A stretch of 64,000 bases of DNA from Clitopilus passeckerianus (lineage: Eukaryota; Basidiomycota; Agaricomycetes; Agaricales; Entolomataceae): positions 1,302,001-1,366,000 of the forward strand of contig CALYLX010000159.1 in assembly GCA_944990035.1 (NCBI GenBank), in the 5' to 3' direction. The first letter of the stretch is position 1; every line of letters starts with the position of its first letter. The translations under genes and the position numbers were made by a program. Below the pieces are notes generated by a model. That model was not told where the DNA came from. It was given only the letters and a program-made list of their open reading frames with translations, and searched no databases. Positions 43,874-56,264 of this stretch are shown here, one piece after another.

Positions 43874-46160
43874 TGGCTACTTACTACCCTTATCCTCCCT
43901 CAACCCAATATGATCGAGATCATTATACACCTCATCGTTCTCAGCAGCAGCAATGGCATAACTCTTGTAGGGTCCTTCACCTGAAAGACCCTTTCTTCCG
44001 ACTAATCTTCTTTCATAGTCCAGACCAACTTTCATTATGACTACAACGACCACTCTTCGTGGTCTAGTGGCTCGGCTATCCCAACTTCTGGCAACAATGG
44101 GCAGTCTCAACCTAGCTCATCCTCAGGCTCTGGCTCGTATCCTGTCACTTCCGGTGTTCTGTCTACCCCCCGTTCCATGTACCCCGTCGAAGCCATGTAC
44201 GACGAACTCGACTTTTGTCGTTCACCGTCGAATTCCTCAGGGAGCTCTGCTCCGACCCTTCAGGAGGATCAGTTCGCTCTTGGTGACGAGAGGAGGCCCT
44301 CTTCGACTCGCCCCACTTCTGCTGCTTCTCACGAAGATGGGCGGAAGGTCGAAGAAAAACCCGTCGTGGTTAAGCAGGAGGACGATGCTTCCTGCTTCAT
44401 CATGGAACTCTCTGCCCCGCAGGTTCAGTCCACACTCGTCTCTCAATCGCTTGCACCCCCGATCGAAGTCCCTCTGCGCGCTACACACGCTTCCCGGAAA
44501 ATGAGGGGTATGATGAGCTCCTTCCGGTGCAACCCATTCGCTGTGCACGCTGGGGGCGAGTCTGCTATGGCCCCTGACCGTGAAGAAGCGAGGCCCCACG
44601 AAGAAGAACCGCTCGTCTTCGAATTCCAAGTCGAGCACTACATTCATGATTGTCCTTACGACTGCGAATCCGACCTCCTCACGCTCAGTATGGACTGTGG
44701 TACCGACGAGAAGAGACGCCCAGCCCTCCCTAAGGAATCATTGCGGGCATTTTCACCCAGCTTTGAGCTCCATTCCGACTCGGCTAGCGTCTTTGGAATT
44801 CCTTCCGAGCATGACTTCGATCCCGCCACCAGCGCTAGTAGTGCGAGTGTGAGCGATCACGTAGGGAGCGAGTGGGGTGATTATGACAGGGAAGGGCCTG
44901 TTTCGGCTTCAAGTTATGCCCTATCGGAGGAGGCATCCAGTTTGAGCCACCGCAGCGCTCATGATCTTGGTCACGCTCGTGGCAGGGGCCTGTCCCAAGC
45001 GCGAGTGATCAAGCATTCCCCTACTCGTGCTCAATCATGGGATTATCATCACACCTCAATCTCTAGGACGTTGACCAGCTCCCAGGAACATACAGCCCGT
45101 TATCAAGATTATCAGAGCGATGATAATGCGAATGTCCCTCACCCGAATATTCCCACAGCTTCGGGTTCCGGATTACAATTACACCACACTCCAACTTCGC
45201 CAACTACCAGGCCAAACAGCACTTCGACTAATGGAAATGCGACCCATGGGAGAAAGAGGTCGCGTGAGGGTAAGTAAGCTTTTCTACTACCCACATGACC
45301 CCTGAGCTCGCCTCCGAGGGTACGACCCGAATATGCTCTTGCTTTCGGCGCTTTTCATTTTACTCCTCATGTCGCCCTTACAACGTTTACTCACCATTGA
45401 CCCCCACCTGCAGGTATCACGCAAACTCAAGTTTACCTGACAACAGGGAACTCTCGCGGCCTCACGGGGCCAGGAAGAATCGCAACTGGCAAATCACATT
45501 CCCGTAGCTCCGTCAGGTCAAGCCAAAGCAACGGGACCACCGGAGGTTTTGGAGCCGGCGAAAGCTTCTACTCAGAAGCTGGGTCGCTGAAGAGTTCTCC
45601 TTCTCCATCTACGGCCTCACCCACTGCTGAACTTAGCCAATCACTTTCAATCCATCGTTCGTCACATCCCTCCGGGTCGTCACAATTTGGCTCTCGCGCT
45701 CTTTCTTCGCCATATGGCGTACCTGCAGCCGGTGACTCGCCGTCGGCGGCGCTTGGGTCGACTTCACAGTGGCCGCCTCAATCGAGGACAACCGCCAGTG
45801 GTGGATTTAATTACTCGGCGTCTGGTGTTCCCAACGTTGCTATCCCGATGAGCTTGACCTCCAGGGACTGTGCGACGGTTTTCAATACTCCGAACGCAGG
45901 CCCTGGACTGACTGGATCCAATGTGAGTTGAGTTTCTGACGCATTACAGGATTTTCTTCGTGGCTTCTCATGACGAGCTCTCGGGAGCTATGCATTGCTC
46001 GTTCACCTGATCATGATCTTATCGGCTTATCAGTCGCTGACCTCTTCCTCTGCAGATCTCCACTCTGCCACCATTGACATCTGCTCATCGTCGGTGGTCG
46101 CTTCCTGACAATGTGTCGACCTCACATCCTCAAAGCTATCAAGCACAGTTCCTGGTGTGA
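43874..46160 (+). CDS. Low-complexity Ser/Pro-rich protein, function unknown
   Basis: Start ATG 43874 (MATYYPYPPSTQYDRDHYTP). Four exons: 43874 to about 43967, about 44020-45269, 45414 to about 45922, and a last exon beginning ISTLPPLTSAHRRWSLPDN with stop 46158-46160. The product is about 630 residues, rich in Ser, Gly, Gln and Thr, and likely disordered. Noticeable elements are a sumoylation-type site in VVVKQEDDASCFIMEL (V-K-Q-E), an acidic block REEARPHEEEPLVFEFQVE and a Cys pair in CPYDCESDLLTLSMDCG. A short basic cluster GRKRSREG could serve nuclear import. There is no zinc finger, homeodomain or other DNA-binding fold, and no signal peptide. It may be a nuclear regulator, but that is inference from composition only. 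It is flanked by about 4 kb of gene-poor DNA on each side, which is unusual in this window. Confidence 0.75.
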
Positions 46161-49100
46161 AATACGCCATCGCTTCGACTTTTTCTACATTTCCTTTCGC
46201 CCAACAAAATTGTTATCCGCTTCCATGCACGAAATCGGTGCAAACCCTTCTCGCTATCTGATATTACGACTTTCATGACGCCTCAAAATGTAGCATATAT
46301 TCACATCGTCATTCATTTCTTGTCATCTCATTTATCATCGGCTCTTTCGCTTATCCCTAATGGTCAACTCAGTGTATGTATGTATATAACCCTATTGGCA
46401 ACCCTATAACGACCCATTTGCACTCTCATTCATACCCAAACTAGATCCTTCCAATCACATACTCTCTCGCCGCTTGATGCCGGTTATCTTGTCGATTAAT
46501 ATACTTGCTGGTTATTATTTGTGGTTCATTCAGGCGCATCGTATGGATTTAATTCTCCACCAGTCGACCTTAATATTGAATCCATCAATTGGCCATACGT
46601 ATCTTTCGTTCTCACTGGCACATGGGCGCAGTCTTTGATAAGGAACAGTCATGGCACTACCGCCGGGATGAAGTGGACCGCACGTCGATGGAAGAGTCAA
46701 AAGTGTCTAAAACTCTTAGGCTGCTAAGGCATGGTCAATGTATGATCCGCGATCTCCAGTAGTCAAGTGTTTGAACGAGATCGAGGAGCAGAAGAGAAGA
46801 AGTTGACCTTATAATGACACTTGGCATGTACCTGAGGCTAGAGGTGCCTTCTGAGCTTCAAGTGCCGGCCAACTGTGCGTCCGGCACTAGTTTCTCGTCG
46901 TAATGAGGAGCACCAAGACGGAAGTTCGGGGTCCGAATGGTCCGAAATTAGGGGCGACCTGGAATTCTGTAGTCTGTGTGGGAAGCATTTCTCCCAACGC
47001 ACATTAATTTGAGCGGCCAGAGATACCGGGTCTTGCAGATACGTTGAACTTATCACTAAGAGGGTTATAGGAAGTAAGCATAAGTTGGGCCCCAAGAAGA
47101 ATTGGACACCAGGCGTCAAGTGCTCAATTATGCTGTTGATCCTCGGATCTCTGTCAAGGCCCGACTGACTTTGGCCTGAGACAGTGCCGCCAACAAGCCG
47201 TATAGATAGGAGGCATTGTTAAACTTTTTATCCAGGAGGGTTCAGTAACGGGGCAGTTTAAGTTCGAAGCCCAACCGTCACAGTAACCAGATCGAATAAA
47301 ATATGGGCGACTATCATTTGGGCCAGGCCACCAGGGTTCACGAATACAGCCTGGTCGGTTTTCGAACGTGCTTGGGCTCTCGTCACAGCGACATTTCAAA
47401 AATAGGGCGTAATTCACTTTGTTGGTACATTGAACGGCTGGGACGAAAATAGATTCAACGTTCAAAGCAGGGCTCAATATGCTGGCTGAAATTTGCGGTT
47501 TCAGTGCGCAGCAAGGGAGAACAATTGAGTTGAAGCCAGAGTGTGTGCCTTCTTAGCTGCAGAGTGGATCCGTGAGTGAGAAAAGGCAGAGAAATAGGCG
47601 AATGCGCCAGATCACTGGTCAATAATAGTTATTCTCAGGAGAGGACCAACACGCCAACTAGTACCGTAGTGGCACGTTCATGAGTTCGGAGGTAGTCGAA
47701 ATAGTGTGCACAGGGTCACTGCGGTTGCCAGGCGCTTTCGAAATCCTTCATTTAAGCCTGACGACAGTGGCCGTAGGTCGCCGTTGGCTGGGTACCTTCC
47801 CAGTGATAGTAACACCATCCTATCCCAGCGGTTGAGACAAAGCTCCTATCCCTGACGATAATTGCCGCACAAAAATGTCCGCTATGGTCGTGAAATACTT
47901 CATGATAGCTGTATCTTACAGGGACCGGTGAAAACTCGGAGAGAAGCAAAGAGATTAGACGGTCTAACAGCCAATCGTTAACCAGCAACAAGCATAGATG
48001 ACTGTTTAGTGTGAGACTGGTTCAATAGGTCGAGACGCCGTAGGAGAGAAGCTGACAAGAACAGCCAGGCGGGTGGGGATGTTGTTGAAATTCCCTGAGA
48101 TGTTTGTGTGTCCTAGCTGCCGAGATACTTGTGGGTGCGTTATGTGCTAAGGCCTCGACATAGGTGTAGGGAACGGCCTGGACGGGATAATTGGGCGCTC
48201 TGGACCATTCATTTCGGGATGATTGTCGTTCAGATTGCCCACGCACCTTGGCAGGACAAGGTTCAGCGATCGGGAATGATAAGCGCAGCTAAACCAAAGG
48301 TCTGACGTCGCATCATACGTCGATGTGTGCACCGTATGAAGTATGATCCCACTTCAAAGTCTAAACTCAATTTTGAACCGAGCATTGTACCAAGCTGAGC
48401 GAGACCACGCATTTCTTGTCGTACAAGTCTGCAAGGCTCTGCGAGTTGGCCCAGTTGCCGCGGCATGACACATTTGTCGATGTCATTGCTGCCAGAGATT
48501 GAATTGAAGAATACACTTGGACAATATACTGTATTCAACAGAGGTACGATGATCGGTTCCTAGTTCAAAAATGGACTGGTCCAGGCTACTCCATGTCGAT
48601 CTATGAAAAAGAACTGAAGTGGCTTGAAGCTTCCCTGAAGGTACGAAACTTGTCCACCAAGATAGGTTCGGCCTTGCGTCGGTGACAGATCTAAGCCTTT
48701 ACAAGCAAGCTGAAGGTAACTCTGGAGCAGGAACTGTATATATTTGGCTCGACCTGGGCTCGACAGCGGCGGCGCGAGTAAGAACCGGACAGAACGTGCG
48801 CCGGATTTCAGCGAATGATGTCCAGAGCGTCGAGCGGGTTTGGAACAATCTACAAGCTCATAGTATAGGTTAAGCTTAAGTGCCTGGCTGTCGGCCCGAG
48901 GCTACAGGTTCAAAGTGGTTCCTTCAGGACAGAGTTAAAAGACCGAAAACGGAGGATCTCAGAGCCCGAACTGGATCTCCAGAGAATCCTTACGATTGGT
49001 GGACGAGAGGAAGCCGAATAACCGGCCAGTGTTTGTCATGGTTATCTCCCAGATGCAGCTACAGATCATTGGATGCTCGCCCGGGATTTTTTATTGCTAT

Positions 49101-50136
49101 CATAGGAAGAATTCGCTGGATTTAGTCAGGCACCTGGGTTTATCAGCAGCTCGATGGTTGAACGAGCTTCGCGGGAAGCTTTTAGGGGTTAATCAATGAA
49201 TGGAAACCATACAAATGACGCTCGAGTTGCTATGCACATTCAATGCGCCTCTCCAGCAAGTCACCGGCTGAGCAAGATGACGCATTTTCGGTCGGTACAG
49301 TGGCCAAACGATAAGAGAAAACTCGAAAAATACGGTCACATTCTCCCATGCTAAAATACAGGGCTGTATCAGATACTGAAGAGGAAGTGCTGAGAAAGAC
49401 GCGTAACTGCGAATTTCAATCTGCATCGACGCGATTGATTTCGTCAGCAAACGCATGTGACCGGAACGGGGTCAGCAGGGCCGATGGGGTGAGACCCCGG
49501 ATACAGTTCTGAACGAAGAGGAGGACGCAAGAAATGCCAGCAATGGTGATGTTGAGAGTGTAAAGCTCTATGATTCTCTTAGTATATCAGAAGATCAGTA
49601 TAAGGAGGAGGGCAGGCCCTAATGCCATCCGCGGATACCATGGTTCAATCAGCAAGGAACTGAGCAATCATGGTGAACATTTTCTATCAACAAACGCCAC
49701 AGAATGCATGTAAATTGATGGGCAAAAGGTACGCCGAAAAACATCAGTGAATGTTTCTTGTTCAGCAAATCTTTGGGTGAGCGCTAACGGTAGCACTCGA
49801 TTCATAGCAGATCTGAAAGGCTCAGCCTTAGAGATTAACCAGAAACCCGGAATTGAGGCGTCGGTACGAGTGATCGGAGTAAGGAGTCTCCAACCCTTTA
49901 TCGGGGTCCCATTGATCAGTACAAAATCAACCCACGCGGCAGCCACGAGAGCATTTGGCACTTTCCACGCGACCGAGGCAACTTATCACACACTTCTGCC
50001 AAAACATTACACGACCCCGCAAAACAATTTCTGCCACCATCTTCATCTTTACCCTCGTCCTCGTCGCTTCCAACAGCGAGCAGCTCCTAAATTACTTTAT
50101 AGGTTGCTACAACCTTGGAAACGTCCTTTCCCCAAA
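46161..50136. other. Gene-poor stretch of about 4 kb
   Basis: No firmly supported gene. The first 350 bases are AT-rich 3' flank. A minus-strand frame at 47156-47477 is Cys-rich (for example CTNKVNYALFLKCRCDESPS and SGYCDGWASNLNC) but lacks an ATG or a joinable upstream exon; another at 47752-47991 begins MLLVNDWLLDRLISLLLSEF. Both could be remnants or exons of small secreted proteins. The frame that becomes the phosphodiesterase is open from about 49747. Confidence 0.4.
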
Positions 50137-52376
50137 ATGTTCCATCAAGCTCCTTCCGCGGCATCATCGTCGACCATGAGAAACATTCGAAGAAGGAGTG
50201 CAGATGTTGGTGGTTTGCATCTAGCTATGATGAATGGTGGTGGGCAGGGATGGTTAGGAGTTGACGGAGAACTGGAGTGCGTGTTGTTCTCTAGCTTTTA
50301 CACAGTCTGATTAACATCCGATGCAGAACTCAGTATGCCGAGATTCTGAGCGACATGTACAACCAGACGAGGGACGCCGTGAAGGAACATGGGGAACACT
50401 TGTGAGTCCTACGTTCACTACCTGAACTCTCACCAAGCTCAATGCCCCTCAGTGTGCTACCCGATCTTTCATTAGACGACCGGCAACGGTTGGTAACTGC
50501 ACTGGACGAATGGCATTTTGAGCCCCATGCACTCTCGGAAAAGGACATGCTTGCCTGCTGCCTTATATTATTTGAAGGTCTCTACCTCATCGATGGCCTC
50601 GAAGAAGCCATTTGTGTACCATTTCGTGCGTATACAGGCTGTTGCCAAACCTGTGCCTGACTCACTCCACCCATGTAGACCGAATACCACGATTTCTGCA
50701 CGAATTGCGTCAAATATACCGCCTTGAAAACTCATACCACAATTTCGAACATGCCCTAGACGTCCTTCAAGCCTCTTATTCCTATTTACGCACATCTGGA
50801 ATGGTGCCATCAGTCCGTGAACTCCTCAAACCTCACCGCAGCTGGAAACCAGAGAAAAAGCCTGATACCCATGTTATGTCGACATTAGGCCCAGTCGAGC
50901 TGTTCGTAATATACTTGGCGGCCATCGGCCATGACGTAGGCCATCCAGGATTAACCAACGTCTTTATGGCACGTCTTCTCTGTCAACTCGAAAATAACCG
51001 GACTGTCAAACTAATTGACCGTAACTTCTTTACTTCAATAGAGAAATGCGGAAACGCCACTCTCCCTGGTGTTTGATGGAAAATCGGCATTGGAACAGCT
51101 GCATTATCAGCTCCTGGTACGGGTGATGCGACAATACGGCATGGACAAGTTGTTGGATCACCCAAAGACTGGGTACCACGTTAGAAGACTTCTTTACGAG
51201 ACGATCCTTGCGACCGATATGAGCGTCCATCTGCCGTTCATGCAGAAGTTTGCGCAGGTCACCACTGCTACAGAACCAGACTCGGTGTTCCTCCGTCAAG
51301 TCTTGGTCTGCCAAGCTATACTAAAATGCGCTGATATCAGTAATCCGGTAAGTTGACTTGTTCATTTAAGATATCACCGTCCGGAAGCTGATCATCGTAA
51401 TTCGTGGCAGAGTCGGCCGTACAGAGTCTCGAAGTATTGGGCAGGCGCACTGGTAGAAGAATGGTCCTCCCAGGCGACGTTTGAGAAACATCTACACCTC
51501 CCTCCGAGTGTGCAATCAGACGGGACGAATGTTGGCGTTGCAAAGTCCCAGGTATACTTCATCACCAACTTTGCGGCTCCTCTGCTCGATTTGACTGTAA
51601 GCGCAGTGCCTGGTAAGCTATCCTGTTCCCATGATTGGAGAGCTGCTTTGGCTTATATTCCACGCCCAGAAATGCAGCCTTACTCAAGGCAATGCCAGGG
51701 TAACCTTGGTGCATGGAAGAAACGGCTAAATCACCTCGAAAGTGGCTCAACTTCTGGTACAAATACGACGACGTCTTCACCACGACCCCCTGACGATTTC
51801 GGATCTGCTTTCCCTATGACGCTACCAGCCAACCACCGTACTTCGCCCCATATTGAAGAACCCGTCTTCAAATGGCAAATGAACGCTACAACATCGTCCT
51901 ATGTCCCATCTGGCACGGGTGAAGCTACCAATGGTAGTGGATTCACCACAGACTCCAATTACAGCACCCCTTCTCCCTCAGCATCTTCATCTTCCTTCAT
52001 ATTCTCACCAACGTCTGACACTTCTACCCATACTTTTACCACCGACGCCCGACCGCCTTCAAGTGAAGGCAGCACTGTTGGTTCTATCAGCCCATCACAC
52101 CAGTTGGCCCTCAATGGTTGTCAAGCCGCAATTCGTGCTGCAGGAAAAGCAGGGATCAGGAAGCAGAAGAGCCTGAACAGAAATTCGTGGAGCCCATTCT
52201 CCGTTTCCCCGATATCGAGTACCACGGCATTATCTGCTGGGAATTCAGCAGTGACGCTTGTTGTGCAGGGTCAGCCGAAGAATACTACCTCACCTCTGTC
52301 GAATGAAGTTAGGACTGTGACCACGGTCATGATGAAGCCGATTAAGAGGGAGCAGGTATTGCTTGCTAGCGGTTGA
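50137..52376 (+). CDS. Class I 3',5'-cyclic-nucleotide phosphodiesterase (Pde2-like)
   Basis: Hydrolyses cAMP to AMP, setting the level of PKA signalling; cytosolic. Start ATG 50137 (MFHQAPSAASSSTMRNIRRR) is tentative because the frame stays open 130 codons upstream. The HD-type metal-binding core is complete: ENSYHNFEHALDVLQASYSY (H-N-x-x-H-A), LFVIYLAAIGHDVGHPGLTN (H-D-x-x-H-P-G), NAETPLSLVFDGKSALEQLH, LLYETILATDMSVHLPFMQK (T-D-M), ILKCADISNPSRPYRVSKYW (third metal-binding Asp), and QVYFITNFAAPLLDLTVSAV near the invariant Gln. The C-terminal 190 residues are Ser/Thr-rich and disordered. Stop 52374-52376; about nine exons. One intron (50969-51041) appears to use a GC donor. It belongs with high-affinity Pde2-type enzymes, not the class II Pde1 family. 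Confidence 0.92.
50969..51041 (+). other. Probable GC-AG intron in the phosphodiesterase gene
   Basis: Removal of GCACGT...CAATAG joins LTNVFM to RNAETPLSLVFDGKSALE in frame. The nearest GT donor four bases later gives a wrong frame with an early stop. The donor context is weaker than in the MSH6 case. Confidence 0.6.
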
Positions 52377-53155
52377 GTTGCAAGCGCATATATTGACTTC
52401 GACAACCTCCAGACCATCCCCAACCACGAGGATTCCGAACCACCACCACCTTCAACAGCCCGATGACTCCAAAACGATTAGAATGCCTCCAAGGACGTTC
52501 ATTATCTCTCTTTGTCTGACACATATATCCCTCTTCCTCTCGATTACAATCTCCTCCTATACACGCTTCACGGACGTCGGCAGAGCAGAACTACCACCTG
52601 ATATCCTTCCGCTTGAATCTACGTTTCTAACGTTGGCCTTATTTTGTGATTTATTATTCTCCTTTATTTTTCCTCTTCATGCTTAGCTCTGTTCGTTGCT
52701 CACATCTTTCCTCTTGGGCTTGTCTGTCTGTCTCTGATTTACGTTGACCTTCCTGTTACATCATTTGCCACTTTCTCCTCTGCTCCATCCTTCATGCTCA
52801 CAAGTGGGCGTTGCAAGCATGATACACCTGGATTTGTCGCAATTTGTACATACCCCTCTCCCACTGTATGACTAGCTGATAACTATCTTGTATTTACCAA
52901 TGATTCATGACAATAACTGTCGTTCTTCTGCAAACCACGATACCCTGCACATAAGCTCGTCATGCCTTACGTCGTGCAGACTGACAGGAACGTTTTGAGC
53001 GGATCAGCATGAAGCATGCAATCCGCGGTCCGTCAAAGTACAGGCACCGTAACCTCGACCATTGACAGTCAGGTTTTGCCCTCTCCACCTCGTCCCTTCA
53101 AGGGCCAGGTTCACCAGTAATCCCTGTTAAGGAACCCCTGGTTGTGGCTTACATT
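52377..53155. other. Intergenic region between two plus-strand genes
   Basis: Pyrimidine-rich 3' flank of the phosphodiesterase gene, then the promoter of the F-box gene. A short frame, including the ATG at 52483 (MPPRTFIISLCLTHISLFLS), encodes a hydrophobic run inside 52363-52686; it has no partner exon and is probably fortuitous. Confidence 0.4.
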
Positions 53156-55006
53156 ATGCCCGAACTTGACGGTGCAGAAGGTGAAGTTTGCTCTAGGCTC
53201 CATTGGCCCAACCTATTGATTGGGCTGACGTCTATGAATGTTTGTTTCCAGAGTGTCAAAGCTGGAAAACATCGATAACGAGCAAGGAAGAGAAAGCCGA
53301 GTCATATGCAGAGATCGAAAGGGAGCTGGAAGCTGTTCGTTGTCAAAACCGGTCAGAGAAGGCCCGTGAACTCATGTCAGGATGGAACCAACTGAGCGCA
53401 ATCTTTGTGCTTCCGCGGAGATTCTGTCAACGATCTTCGTCCAGTTGGTCTCTGAAATATCTCAGCGCCCTGCCGAGGTCGTCGCTCTGATCAGAGAATC
53501 AGGCGCACTTCCATCCCTCCGCCTCGTGCTATGCATTTCTCAAGTTTGCAGACGTTGGAGGGCCCTCATTTTCGACATACCGAGTCTATGGAGTTGGCCA
53601 TGGTTCAAGGAACCAAACCTGGCAGCACAGATGCTCGAGCGAGCGAAAATGGCCCCCTGACGATTTGCCTTCATGTTCAGCCGCGCGAATCCATCTCTCT
53701 TAACCAAATTCATCGAACGAAAAGGGAGGATGTTATGGTGAGCGCATTGCAGAAGATGGCGCAGATTGAATTCCTCAGTATCACCCATTTGGATACCACT
53801 CCTTTCGACCATCCTCCGCTAGATCCCGCAGAAGACATCCCGAGTTTGCTGCAGTCAGCTCCCCTCCTGGATACTTTCGTCTTTCACTCATCTGGCCAGT
53901 CGGAAGGGGTCCTGCCAAATGATCTCTTCAACCGTGATGCAACCCGTTTGCGTCACATTCGGCTGAAGAATTGGACCTTGCGGTGGACTCAAGAGTGGCT
54001 ACAGCCATTTGAATCACTCACCACTCTCATCATTCTGTACCAGACCTTGGCTGCCGGGCCACCTGCCTCCAGGCAATTGACAGTACAGGCGGTGTCATGC
54101 CTCCGATTCCTTCCTCGATTGGAAGTCCTCCACCTTGGTGGGGCGCTGAATCTCATGGATCATGGTGGTTTGAGGGAGCCCCCATCTGAAGAATTTCCTG
54201 TCGCGACGCTACCCTCTCTGAGATATATGTATCTTTATGCATATAGCCCTTTACTCTATTCAATTCTAGACCGTATTCGATATCCGCCCACGGCGAACAT
54301 CCAGCTCGATGAAGCTTCTGGATCCGAACGCGACCATTTCCATCTAATTCTGCGATCTCTGAATGAGCGTTTGGAGGGCGACCTCCGTTTCATTTCCTTC
54401 ATCCAGGACGGGACATCCTCATTCACGGCTGGCACGTCAGTGTTGACTTCCCGAGGGGTCCCCGAATATAGAAGGTCTCCCTCCCAGTTCACCTATCGTT
54501 CCGCCTACAAGCGCCATCAAATGTACGCATGCGAGATACTCTCCCTCCATTCTCTGGAGTTCCTGAAGTTGAAAATGTCCCCACCATTCGACGTTGACAT
54601 TTGGAGGAAACTTGGGAAGTTGGAGAACCTCAGAACTATAGACGTCGCTGGCGGAGCTGCTACAGCCTTGATGGCGTTTGCCCTCCTTACATATACACAG
54701 GACGACCAACCACGGATCGAGATCCCCTTCTTCCCGGCGCTGAAGGACCTCATAATCCGCAACGTTTTCGTTGCTGAAGCTGTTGACCCAGAGGGCGAAA
54801 TTCCAGACGAAGTCAAGATTCTGCCTTACCCTTTCAAATATTTCTTCCAAGCAAGACGGAAATCTGGTTGTCCCCTCCGGAGGATAGAGCTTATCAAAAG
54901 TGTGATGGATGCAGCGTTAGTAGAGGAACTCAAGGCTTTGGAGGAAGAAGTGGTGTTGACGGAGGTCGGATTATTTGATGAAGAAACTGAGTTCGTGGTT
55001 GGGTAG
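53156..55006 (+). CDS. F-box protein with leucine-rich C-terminal region (two frame breaks)
   Basis: Substrate adaptor of an SCF ubiquitin ligase, of the mushroom-expanded type. Exon 1 is 53156-53180 (MPELDGAE), exon 2 starts at 53252. A short coiled coil (EEKAESYAEIERELEAVRCQ) leads into the F-box, which reads LSAIFVLP-x-EILSTIFVQL. The frame changes exactly within LP-x-E: one extra C in the run at 53413-53414 restores LPAEIL. The rest of the F-box is CISQVCRRWRALIFDIPSLW. A second break follows LERAKMAP: one extra C in the run at 53653-53657 rejoins LTICLHVQPRE. From there a single frame runs to the stop 55004-55006, with several LRR-like segments such as LRHIRLKNWTL and LPRLEVLHLGG. Either this is a recent pseudogene or both breaks are consensus errors. 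The good preservation downstream favours the latter. Confidence 0.8.
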
Positions 55007-56264
55007 GGCGGTCGATTCGTTGCTCAAGCTCAATATTAAAATGTTCAAGTATGTCTCTTACAATTGAATACTGGCATTATTATATGGAATGTACACCAAC
55101 AGTATCTATTCGCCCAGTTGCACACTGGCAAATGGAGTATTTAATATAGCTGAAGAGATTCATGCAATAACGGTGTCCCGTTCCAGCCTCTTCTAAAGCA
55201 AGGAGTTCCGGGTTGTTAAGGGCACGGAGGTGCATGAATGTGAGACTAAGGATCACGAGTAACTTCCCTTGTTTGAATCGTTCATGCAGCGGAAAGTGCG
55301 GGGAGAACAGTGGATGCCGGCAACTGCCTTATACCCCATATTCCCCTAGTGATTGTGGAGAGATAGAATAAGCTGTGATAACCGGAAATAAATAAGGTTG
55401 ACGGCGGGGCGTCCTCGTCACGGAACAGCTGGGAGTACTTAGACGCGAGGCCAAGCGGAGGACTCAGATTCCGCAATAGGTCATTTGACCATCGTTGCCT
55501 GGCAAGGTTGGATAGAAGAAATTCTGAGATGGAGACCAGCCATAGCACAATTCAGTTCTCAAGTCGCTGACTGTGCTGCGCCCGATGTCAAGGGCCTTTC
55601 GGAAGGCCGAGAGTGGTGTTCCTCAGCCTAGGCAAATATTGAAGACCAGTTCACCTGACTTCTTACAGGCCAAGACACTCGGATAGAAGGGCCAAATCCC
55701 GGGTGTTGACTGCGACCTCGAAAAAATCGAGAGTAGCCTAGGCGCAATTGAAAATTTGTTGAAAGATTGAAAGACGCGACCAATGACCGTAACTGTGATC
55801 GGAGGAAGGCGGAGGTATTTTCTCGTTGACATGATTGCGCACAAACACCCTGTTCCCAAACAACATGTGGTATCTGGAGCCTAGACTGGTGTTGGGGCAG
55901 GTTGTGATGTTCTAGCTTCCCAAGACAGCGCCTTTTACGATAAGCTAGGACTCGGAGGATACGTCAAAAATGTCGAAATCCACCCAAGGTCCACAGGCTG
56001 GAGCTAGACTCTTGATACGGAGTATCATGGATCCTGCTGCCTTACAAACTTATTTTCTGGGGCGTTCCGTCAGAGCGAGAAGCATCTCATGACCACCAGA
56101 GGGGTGTGGATGCCCGAAAGCTCGTTCCTCGACTCTGCAATGTTTTCGATTTCATAATCTGGGGATAGATCTACTATGATTCACCTGCGTCATGCCAGTC
56201 TCATATATAAAGTCACCACTCGAGACCTCCTATCGACCCAGAAAACATTCTCTTCTCTTCAAAC
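55007..56264. other. Intergenic region with promoter of the dehydrogenase gene
   Basis: About 1.25 kb. No gene with recognisable domains; minus-strand frames at 55282-55548 and 55623-55859 have no motif. The final 60 bases contain a good TATA box. Confidence 0.45.
56203..56209 (+). promoter_or_regulatory. TATA box (TATATAA) of the alcohol dehydrogenase gene
   Basis: TATATAA lies about 60 bases before the ATG at 56265, followed by a pyrimidine-rich leader (CATTCTCTTCTCTTC). This arrangement is usual for strongly expressed fungal genes. Confidence 0.6.

Noticed and set aside
46161..50136. Transposon or retroelement remnant
   Set aside because: No terminal repeats, target-site duplications, reverse-transcriptase or transposase motifs were seen by eye; the low gene density alone is not evidence.
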